A stretch of DNA of 64,000 bases. Origin: Ctena decussata. Taxonomy: Eukaryota; Mollusca; Bivalvia; Lucinida; Lucinidae. Made by a program: the position numbers and the translations under genes. Positions 1-7,669 of the stretch are shown piece after piece. The stretch's first letter is position 1; each line of letters begins with the position of its first letter. A model generated the notes under the pieces. That model worked only from the letters and a program-made list of their open reading frames with translations. It was not told where the DNA came from and ran no database searches. Where the stretch lies: assembly GCA_963989385.1 (NCBI GenBank), contig OZ022501.1, positions 85,854,979-85,918,978 of the forward strand. Reading direction: 5' to 3'.

Positions 1-148
1 TAGAAGTCCCTGTCATTAGTTGTCTGGGTTAATGAACAGTTTATGTGTGTCATTTTAGAATAATAATTAGGTGATATTCTTTTCATAAAAAATGGATGGA
101 TATTTCTATTTATTTAGCTTATGATTTTGAAGGTAAGATACCTCAGCG

Positions 149-580
149 AGGTTGTTCAGAACTAACGATATCATTAGTTAACAAGACGTTAAAATTTCAA
201 ATGTATTGTACAGTAAAACACTGCCATTTTTTTGCAGAAAAAAAGTAAGAAGCTTCTGTCATTATTTCACAGAGCTCTAGATAAGAGGGGTATTTGATGA
301 TAACTGAGGGATAATTTTTTTTATTTCTCATTGAAACCATATGTTGTGACCCCTCATCTGAACCGTCTCGTCGAGACGGTTCAGATGAGGGGTCACAACA
401 TATGTTTTTATGCAGAATTAACAAAAATTATCCCTAATTATCACCAAATACGCCCTCTTATCTAGAGCTCTGATTTCAGCAAAGAATATGAGCACACATG
501 ACTTTGTGAGTACTGTAAGACTTAATGAATCCTTGACTAATGACTTCATTAAGCTAACGATGCTTTGAACAATTGGGACC
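149..580. mobile_element. H2 hairpin element, interrupted by an H1 insertion
   Basis: Left part (149-269) starts near GTTGTTCAGAACTAACG and right part (473-580) ends in CTAACGATGCTTTGAACAA, which are the two ends of the H2 family seen intact at 2117-2359. The middle is replaced by an H1 hairpin at 270-472. The 6 bp direct repeat ATTTCA at 264-269 and 473-478 marks the target-site duplication, so H2 is the older element here. No coding potential; it is a non-autonomous element. Confidence 0.75.
270..472. mobile_element. H1 palindromic element (MITE-like)
   Basis: Near-perfect inverted repeat of about 203 bp with termini CAGAGCTCTAGATAAGAG and its complement, and a core palindrome GAACCGTCTCG / CGAGACGGTTC centred near 370. 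Flanked by ATTTCA direct repeats. It contains no open frame of note. Related copies in the window: 3122-3315, 21616-21818, 22485-22691, 37296-37498, 45795-45990, 46194-46396, 51893-52095, 59425-59625. The superfamily is not identified. Confidence 0.85.
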
Positions 581-581
581 T

Positions 582-933
582 TATCATAAAAGGGCAGTAA
601 CTCTGTTAAAAATGGATGCTTGTATTGTAGTTTTGTCTGATAACTGTCACACCAAATTTATGTGGAAACATATGACTGCTTCATAGGCAGGTGCTTGTTT
701 AGCTTGAAAACTGAGCTTAATTTTAATTGATAAATAAGTTAAGATGTAATTTCTCCTCTTGGCAGCTAGAATACTTGTTTATTTCCCTAAATGCATATTT
801 GGGCTTGTCACTAGAATTTTGAAAATAGGAGTTCCCATAAGTGCATTTTCATAATAATTGTCTAAAAAACAGGTCCTGGATGCTCCAGTCTAAAAATGGA
901 AACCTTGGAATGCTCGTATGAGCCTTATTTTAC
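582..933. other. unassigned AT-rich stretch
   Basis: Unique-looking sequence with no recognised repeat or conserved reading frame. It lies just downstream (minus sense) of the candidate exon at 934-1051. Confidence 0.4.
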
Positions 934-1051
934 CTGCCAATTTTCTATCATAGCCATGGGTCCTGCATGTTTTCAGTTCTATTAAGGAGCCCCAGAGATC
1001 CACTTGGAAGGGGATTGTTGCACCTGTACTTGGTGCCTTGGGCAGTGTGAT
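934..1051 (-). CDS. candidate fourth exon of the unidentified minus-strand gene
   Basis: On the minus strand a strong acceptor (TACCTACTCTTAG) is followed by an open frame of 39 codons plus one base, closing at the donor GGCAG|GTAAAA. It starts in phase 0, which is the phase left open by the exon at 7582-7669, so the reading frame would continue correctly. The encoded stretch begins ITLPKAPSTGATIPF and contains DLWGSLIEL. I do not recognise it. Support is splice signals and phase only; the 6.5 kb intron and lack of homology keep confidence low. Confidence 0.3.
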
Positions 1052-1204
1052 CTAAGAGTAGGTAACTGTGTCAACTAAATGCAGTATTAAACAGCCATTA
1101 ATGCAGACTAGTAATTATATATAGATAAAGGCAGGCCCAGTGGGCAGTATATGGAGCAGAACTGAATTATTTAGCATATAATTACATGTATTGCTAAAAA
1201 TGGT

Positions 1205-1930
1205 AACAGAAATGCTCATTAGATGGACAGATGGATGTCTTGTTATTTTATGTCCTTTTCAACAATATTTCAGTTATATCAGAATGATGGGAGGTTGATA
1301 ATGAAAGGCTGTGTGGTAGGGGTGACTATTGCAGGCCAAAATGACTATTGCAATACTATTACTATTGCAGAAATCCCTATTGCAATACTATGACTATTGC
1401 AGGTTACTATTGCAATGCATTGCAATAACTATTGGAGGCAGCTTTCTTATCCAGAAATTCTGCTTTTATATATAAAATCTTGGGTGTTCACATTAGTTTG
1501 TGGCTAAAAAGCATTATTAAATGACTGTCATTTCACAATGTGCACAACATGACAACAAAATACGAGAAAATGTTAATTTTTTCCATTCTTTGGAATCCAA
1601 TACAAGCTAAAACACATCCATTCCTATTATTCTTTCAGTTAAAAATACTTCCTTCAAGGAAAAGATGCATGTCTAGAAACTATTGAAACTATTGCGATAT
1701 TGGAAACACTATTGCCGATAGTATTGATATTGCAGCTTTTCCTATCGATAGTGACTATTGCCAATGTCACTATTGCGATATATCGATAGTCCGATGTATT
1801 GTTACACCCCTACTGTGTGGAATGGAACCCTGTTTACAGTTGAAAAGATTTCTGCTTCCAGCGATAATTGAACCCAGGACCACTAGATCAACAGGCCCGT
1901 GCTTAACCTACTGAGCTACAGTGCCTCCTG
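1205..1930 (-). mobile_element. SINE-1 (tRNA-derived), minus orientation, split by a hAT-type element
   Basis: Read on the minus strand it starts with a tRNA-like head: a box-A-like stretch TAGCTCAGTAGGTTAAGC, then a degenerate box B. A body follows that contains GCCTTTCATTATC and ends near the simple repeat CCATC. The undamaged partner copy at 23371-23575 has the same order without interruption. The body here is broken at 1317-1812 by a different element. The head is not a functional tRNA: no complete cloverleaf is evident. Confidence 0.75.
1317..1812. mobile_element. hAT-type non-autonomous element
   Basis: Ends are TAGGGGTG and its complement CACCCCTA. The right end read inward is TAGGGGTGTAACAATACA, typical of hAT terminal repeats. 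It is flanked by a perfect 8 bp duplication, CTGTGTGG, at 1309-1316 and 1813-1820, the size expected for hAT transposition. The interior is not coding; it is a degenerate array of ACTATTGCAATA and CGATAGT words. Presumably mobilised by a transposase from elsewhere. Confidence 0.8.
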
Positions 1931-2116
1931 CTCGTTAGAAAGCAGTTGAGGATATAATACACTAGTCCAACACCAGACCTAAATAATTTCAAAAAGAAAG
2001 TTTCATGAACATTGAAACTTGTTTCCAAGCATTTCTCGGCCCAGTGCTGTACAAATAATGTCTATCAGTGTTTTCTCACCTGTGACAGGGAAATTGGTAT
2101 TTATGAGCAGAAATCA

Positions 2117-2359
2117 GGGCCCAGTTGTTCAAAACTAATCATCTCGTTAGTTAACAAGACGTGAAATTTCAAATGTTAATATCTCAAATAGGCTAATATT
2201 TTTTTGTTGAAAAAATGTGAGAAGCTTTTGCATCGCAAAAGTTTCTCACATGTTTTTAACAAAAAATATCAGTGTATTTGACTTACAGTCATAAAACACT
2301 TAACAAGTTGACCTCTTAACGAGCTCGTTAGGCTAACGATGCTTTGAACAACTGGGCCC
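2117..2359. mobile_element. H2 hairpin element (intact)
   Basis: Inverted repeat with ends GGGCCCAGTTGTTCAAA and its near complement TTTGAACAACTGGGCCC. The core hairpin is GTGAGAAGCTTTTGCA / TGCAAAAGTTTCTCAC. No coding potential. Other copies: 149-580, 3507-3736, 30046-30272, 47106-47370 and a tandem pair at 57083-57553. Confidence 0.85.
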
Positions 2360-2374
2360 AGGTAGACATTCTTT

Positions 2375-3105
2375 CAGGGGAAGCAACTGTGCATGCCATT
2401 TTTATTTTTGCCCTCCTTCCTATAGAAAAATCTCTTCTACTACTAGGAACCTCGTATCTTTAAGGATAATTTAAACCTGATTTTTGAAGGGCTGCAACAT
2501 CCAGGAAAAACAAACAGGAAGTCACAGAAGTTGTTTCCCTTTGTAAAAATGGCAGAAAAAGATGAGTGTGTACCCATACTCCTTAAATTCGAACTACATT
2601 AAAGTACTTGGAAGATCTTTTCTCTTATGGCCCCAACTCTTAAACATTAGGTTTGTGAGGCTGAGCGTCACACAGCTGTGAGAAAGCTGCATTCTGCTTG
2701 CATAAGGTAAAATGATTTTCCTTCAAGGGATCTCCGGTTTTTGCCCACATTTGCTTCAAATATCGATTGGCTCAATTTTAATGAAATATTCTACAAAGGG
2801 CTAATATTCTACAAAGGGCTGAAAATCCATATCAGAAAAAAATTAGAATTTCTAATAAATTTACCTTTATACTGCCAAATTTTAACTTCAGCTATAATTA
2901 TAGACCTTACAACTGCTTTCAAGTAGTCAGAAATTGGTTTTAAGGTGTATGGGCACACCTGCATGTTTTTCCACAATTTTTAAAAAGGGAAACAACTTTT
3001 GTGACTTCCTGTTTGCTTCCTTGGCTGACAAAACCTTTCAAATTGGGGGCTATACTTAGAGGAAATATTTTGCTCCTGGAGGGACATGGATTTACGAGAA
3101 GCCTC
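2375..3105. repeat. H6 elements, two degenerate copies in opposite orientation
   Basis: One copy spans about 2375-2620 and contains AACAGGAAGTCACAGAAG and TTGTTTCCCTTTGTAAA. An inverted partial copy spans about 2940-3105 and contains AACAACTTTTGTGACTTCC. The same words recur at 32675-32995, 40000-40180, 41160-41370, 43150-43380, 47385-47640, 48080-48190 and 62600-62740. The stretch between the two copies shows nothing recognisable. Confidence 0.6.
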
Positions 3106-3121
3106 CAATGAAATCAGTTTT

Positions 3122-3315
3122 CCAGATAAGAAGGAGTAACAGGAATAATTTAGGAATTATTTTCCTTTTTTTCCATAAAACACATATTTTGTGACCCCTC
3201 ATTAGAACTGTCTCGGAGAGGCAGTTCTAATGAGGGGTCACAACATATGTTTTCATTGAGAAATAAAAATTATCTCTGAATTATCCTTAAAACTCCACCT
3301 TACCTGGAGCTCTGG
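3122..3315. mobile_element. H1-related hairpin, divergent subfamily
   Basis: Same architecture as H1 but with ends like CCAGATAAGAAGGAGTAAC and a core GAACTGTCTCGGAGAGGCAG, with the shared word TTGTGACCCCTCATTAGAAC. It groups with copies at 45795-45990 and 59425-59625. Confidence 0.75.
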
Positions 3316-3506
3316 AAATGGCAGGCAAATTCTGGTAAGAAAGAATTATCTCCCCTGGATATGTTCCACATTCACCTTAATCTTATCAAAAGACATTTAT
3401 AAAGTTCAGGTAATCTAACTGGCATATATTTTATTGGGACTTGGAACATAACCCTTAGCCCGGTTACAAGGAGATTAAAAGAGCTGTTAAACTTACTGTC
3501 CATGCA

Positions 3507-3736
3507 GGGCCCAGTTGTTCAAAGCATCGTTAGTTTACCGAAGCCACTAGTCGAGGATTTGTTAAGTGTTATGGTACTCACAAAAACAACTGTGCTAATA
3601 TTTTTTGCTGAAAAATTGTGACGAACTTTTGCACTTCAAAAGTTCCTCACTTTTTTTCGGCAAAAAATTCTACTGATTTGGCTTGAAATTTTAACATCTT
3701 GTTAACTAACAATGGCATTAGTTTAAACAACTGGGA
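3507..3736. mobile_element. H2 hairpin element
   Basis: Starts GGGCCCAGTTGTTCAAAGC and ends AAACAACTGGGAAC. The core is a diverged hairpin GACGAACTTTTGCAC / TTCAAAAGTTCCTCAC. Non-coding. Confidence 0.75.
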
Positions 3737-3907
3737 ACTGACCTTTTAACATCATGCAGGAAGTAAGATTCATCAAGAAAAAGTGAGGGAAATAGACACT
3801 TGACAATGAGTCGTATTATAAGAAATTGATCAGGAAAACTAACTACAAAGTAAGTATCTTAATTTGCTGCCGTAAATGCAGCCTAACATCTTCATTAAGT
3901 TGTCATC

Positions 3908-4019
3908 ATACTGTAATTTGCCTAAATTTGGGATACCTAAAATGTTTAATTTTCCATTTGGAACAAATGGAAAACTTACTATTTTCGGTGTCCCAATACT
4001 TAAGCAAATTACAGTATTA
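3908..4019. repeat. H5 palindrome
   Basis: Inverted repeat with outer arms TACTGTAATTTGCCTAA / TTAAGCAAATTACAGTA around TTTTCCATTTGGAACAAATGG. A closely similar copy lies at 54579-54690 and an expanded derivative at 48214-48725. Confidence 0.75.
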
Positions 4020-4051
4020 CAGATAGATGCATGGTCAAATGGTTATAGATG

Positions 4052-4480
4052 CTAGCCCTACTGAAAATTTCCTGTGAAATTTCACTGAAATGTCACTGAC
4101 ATTTCAGTGAAAGATTTCATTGAAATTTTCACTGAAATATCACTGAAATTTCAGTGAAATATCACTGAAATATCACTGATATTCACTGACATTTCAGTGA
4201 TATTTCACTGAAATTTCAGTGATATTTCAGTGATATTTCACTGAAATCTTTCACTGAAATTTCAGTGATATTTCACTGAAATTTCAGTGATATTTCACTG
4301 AAATTTCAGTGATATTTCAGTGAAATATCAATGAAATCTTTCACTGAAATATCAGTGAAATTTCAGTGAAATATCACTGAAATTTCAGTGAAATATCACT
4401 GAAATAGCACTGAAATATCAGTGAAATAGCACTGAAATGCCGGTGGAATGTCAGAGAAATATCACTGAAATGTCAGCAAA
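4052..4480. repeat. degenerate short-unit array built on CACTGAAAT and its complement
   Basis: About 430 bp made almost only of TTTCACTGAAAT, TTTCAGTGA and GATATTTCAG words on both strands, so the unit is itself nearly palindromic. A shorter block of the same words lies at 19019-19190. No coding content. Confidence 0.85.
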
Positions 4481-4684
4481 ATTGTCCTAAAAAACAAATC
4501 CGTTGAAGGGTCTTTGTATGGTCAAATTTGCCTGTATTATCGGTTGTGGCACAATTTTTCTGTAAGGAATTTAAGAACAAATGAACAAACAGATGTGGTT
4601 AATTATCATTTAAACATAGATGGAACAACCAACTTTATCATATGACGTCGCTAGGTTATCCAGTTGATAACATCATGTCATAAA

Positions 4685-5005
4685 TGAGCCTCGTTCTGAG
4701 AAAACCGGTCTTCGGGGTTTCCGACCGGGTCTGACACAAACCGGGCTGTGCAGTGACAGATGATGGCTAGAGGCTTGAAATTTTGGATTTAGATAGAAGA
4801 GGGATTGTACTATCGGTGTAGCGAAAACAAAGACGCTGATTACCGCGAAGCTGATCTGCGTCTTTGTTTTCGCATATGCAAAAAGCCGGTTTTCTCACAA
4901 CGCGGCTCAAATAATGTTATGACCACACGTGTATTAACACTTTCGGCTGGAACAAGTAACGTCATGACGACGTCCCTGACAACAATGCATTTTCGTTGAA
5001 ATTTT
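4685..5005. repeat. interspersed repeat with GAGAAAACCGG start
   Basis: Contains GACACAAACCGGGCTGT, AGAGGGATTGTACTATC and GCGAAAACAAAGACGCTGAT, ending in a region with GTTATGACCA and GTGTATTAACA. A second copy lies at 5385-5760, and partial copies at 17155-17310 and 17505-17740. Inverted words (AAAACAAAGACGC and GCGTCTTTGTTTT) suggest a hairpin element. No conserved open frame spans the copies. Confidence 0.65.
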
Positions 5006-5203
5006 TTCAACTTTAAAAGACGATAAAAAGCTCTTTTGAAAGGTCATTCACTACATCGCAAATAGTCACTCAGAATGTCTGCTTGTCTTCTTTAATTGTC
5101 GTACAGCCCAGCTAGGTTGTGTTGTGTCAGCTGCGAGGCCTCTTGGAATGTGGAAATGCCCAAAACAGTATGTTTTATCATCAATTTCTCATTATGCAAA
5201 CAA

Positions 5204-5290
5204 AAAACTGCAGAACATTAGAAACGGCATTGTTTTCAAATCATTATAATGTTGAAATATATTTGCCGTTCCTAATGTTCTGCAGTTTCT
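5204..5290. repeat. short inverted repeat
   Basis: Arms AAACTGCAGAACATTAG and CTAATGTTCTGCAGTTT separated by about 50 bp, with an inner match AACGGCA / TGCCGTT. It lies between two copies of the GAGAAAACC repeat. Confidence 0.7.
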
Positions 5291-5384
5291 TGTTTATGCT
5301 CTTGACGATGTCCTTCCATGAATCTTGTTCTGTCGGGAATTTGTCGAAAATGTGGCCTGTATAGAAAAAAGAATTGATATAAGC

Positions 5385-5760
5385 CGTGAAATGAGAAAAC
5401 CCTGGGTTTTTCTGGTTTCCGACAGGTCAGACACAAACCAAGCTGTACATTCAGGCTTTCATTGAAAATTCAGCTTGAAAGAAGTAGAGGGACTGTACTA
5501 TCTTTGTAGCGAAAACAAAGATGCTGATTAGCTACATGGTTATGGTTACAATGCAGTGATCCGCCTTTGTTTTTACATACATGCATAAATCAGGTCTGCT
5601 CGTGCCCTGGCTCATATATCATTAAATATCCTAGATTATCATATGACATCACCCTTATTCAGTGAAAAATGTCATGTTATAAATAATGTTATGACCATGG
5701 ACATGTGTATTAACAAATCTGGCGGGAACAAGTGACAACAACACCTTTTTCGTTAAAATA
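5385..5760. repeat. second copy of the GAGAAAACC repeat
   Basis: Shares with 4685-5005 the words GACACAAACC, AGAGGGACTGTACTATC, GCGAAAACAAAGATGCTGAT and TGTGTATTAACA. About 75-85 percent similar by eye. Confidence 0.6.
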
Positions 5761-5837
5761 ATGTCCATTTTAAAAGCCGTAAAAAACCCTGTTAAAAGCT
5801 CATATGATAAACAGAATATTACACGAATGGTCATTTT

Positions 5838-6650
5838 TTGGTGGTCGGGGGGGGGGGGGGGGTCAGGGTAGATGTGAACAGAGAAGTGAAGTTTTTGTGA
5901 AAATTAAAAAAAAAATGTGGGGGGGGGGGTGGTTTGGGGGGGGGGGGGGGAGGGGGCTCTGGGGGTCAGGGTGGATGTGAATGAAGAATTGAAGTTTTTG
6001 TGAAAATTCAAAAAAAAAATCGGGGGGGGGGGGGGGGGGGGGGGGTCGGGGTTAGGGTAGATGTGAATAGAAGTGAAGTTTTTTGTGAAAATTCAAAAAA
6101 AAAATTTTTTTTGGGGTGTGTGTGGGGGGGGGGGGGGTCAGGGTGGATGTGATCGAAGAATTGAAGTTTTTGTGAAAATTAAAAAAAAAAAATTGGGGGG
6201 GGGGGGGGGGGGGGTGGGTGGGGGGGGGGGTTGGGTTGGTGGGGGGGGTCAGGGTGGATTTGAATGAAGAATTGATTTTTTTGTGAAAATTCAAAAAAAA
6301 AAAATTGAGGGGGGGGGTTGGGTTGGGGTGGGGGGGGGGGGGGGGGGGGTCAGGGTGGATGTGAACAAAGAATTGGAGTTTTTGTGAAAATTCAAAAAAA
6401 AATTATTTTTTTTGGGTTGGGGGGGGGGGGGGGGTCGGGTTTTGGAGGGGAAGGGGTCAGGGTGGATGTGAACGAAGAATTGAAGTTTTTGTGAAAATTC
6501 AGAAAAAAATTTTTTTTTGGGGGGGGGGGGGGGGGGGGGGGTCAGGGTAGATGTGATCGAAGAATTGAAGAATTGAATTTTTTGGGAAAATTCACACACA
6601 AAAAAAAAAAAAACATTTTGGGGGGGGGGGGGGGGGTCGGGTTGGTAAGT
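5838..6650. repeat. G-run minisatellite, about eight units
   Basis: Eight units of roughly 80-110 bp. Each has a long G run, then GTCAGGGTGGATGTGAAC, GAATTGAAGTTTTTGTGAAA and an A run. A second block of the same unit lies at 10688-11010. Long reading frames on the minus strand here (proline-rich) and plus strand (glycine-rich) are by-products of the homopolymers and should not be taken as genes. G-run lengths are prone to sequencing error. Confidence 0.9.
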
Positions 6651-6728
6651 AGACAGTGCTCGAAGCTATTACTAGCCAAATAGCCAGTTACTAGGCAAGG
6701 GCTTGTCAGGATTGAAAACTTTTTAATA

Positions 6729-6915
6729 CAGGTCTACCTCATTATAATGCTATGTTTGGGGTCCATAGACACAGACCGTGTTATAAGTGAAACCATGTTA
6801 TAATGAGGTTTTTTATATTAGAACAATAGGAAAATAACCATTTGGGAGCCAAGACATGGCCGTGTTATATTGAAATCCGTGTTATAGTGAGGGGAGTTAT
6901 AATGAGGTAGACCTG
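6729..6915. mobile_element. Tc1/mariner-type MITE
   Basis: Terminal inverted repeats CAGGTCTACCTCATTATAA and its complement, flanked on both sides by TA, the expected target duplication. Internal sequence carries further inverted GTGTTATA words and no open frame. About 187 bp. Confidence 0.8.
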
Positions 6916-6917
6916 TA

Positions 6918-7316
6918 CCCTTAGAGAGCTGAAACAGAATAAAGTATGAATGGGGTTGAAACAGGGGGCACCCTTGCTTGAGAAGTGGGAATAACTGTGG
7001 TGTAGTTTTCCTTGAGCAGTGACACCGAAGAATATTCTACTTTTGTCATGAATAATAAAGTAAAATTGCAATTACTAGAGAATGATTTGGTTCTAATCAT
7101 ATTTCTCATTATACCTGTAAAGCATGACTCACAAAATGTGGTGTTTGATTCTGGATCTGTCAATTCTACTTAAGGTTTATACAGAAATGAACTAACATTG
7201 AGAGCGCAGTCAACATGCTTACACCCTTTTTGAATTGTCTGAGCATCTGACCAGGTTAGACACAAGTTGCTAGAAGCTTATAGATGGAATCATGGATAGT
7301 ATCCTAAATGACACTG
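6918..7316. other. unassigned stretch
   Basis: Not visibly repetitive. A minus-strand frame around 6921-7163 is open, but it has no recognisable domain, no clear acceptor in phase and no neighbour support, so I do not call it a gene. It could be an untranslated or intronic part of the minus-strand gene. Confidence 0.35.
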
Positions 7317-7462
7317 GCTATCCGCACGACGGTCGTGCCGATAAGGATTCTTATCCGCATGACGGTCATGCCGATAAGGATTCTTATCCGCACGACAGGC
7401 ATAACCAATACATTATGTTAAGTTTATAATTTATCGGCACGACCGTCGTGCGGATAGCCTCA
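7317..7462. repeat. tandem-inverted GC-rich repeat
   Basis: The unit CTTATCCGCACGACGGTC with its complement GACCGTCGTGCGGATA is present in direct copies (7317-7400) and once inverted at about 7433-7459. The outer ends form a foldback around ATTATGTTAAGTTTATAA. Confidence 0.75.
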
Positions 7463-7581
7463 GCCATCCTAAATATAACCATCACTGCATGAACCTTCTG
7501 TGTGAGCTCTAGGTGAACAAATTGAGTTTCATGCCATATTATTTGACAAAGCCGGACTTTGACTGATATAATAAACATTAC

Positions 7582-7669
7582 CTGTTCAATTTCATCACTG
7601 TCAGAAGACTCAGAATCTTCATCACCATGGGATTCTGGTTGGAGAAGGGATGGGGAGTCCTTGGATTTC
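7582..7669 (-). CDS. minus-strand gene, exon 3 (acidic Ser/Asp/Glu segment)
   Basis: Minus-strand acceptor TTGAACAG, donor GAACAG|GTAATG. The first base completes an Arg codon begun in the previous exon; 29 codons follow (KSKDSPS ... DSDEIEQ), ending in phase 0. The segment is low complexity and rich in potential CK2 sites (S/D/E). Other frames are shorter or lack splice signals. Confidence 0.55.

Noticed and set aside
6052..6599. Long minus-strand proline-rich and plus-strand glycine-rich reading frames
   Set aside because: They are translations of the G-run/A-run minisatellite and have no domain; unit length is not a multiple of three throughout.
6921..7163. Minus-strand frame as a terminal exon of the unidentified gene
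   Set aside because: The acceptor is poor and the peptide is unremarkable; left as unassigned.
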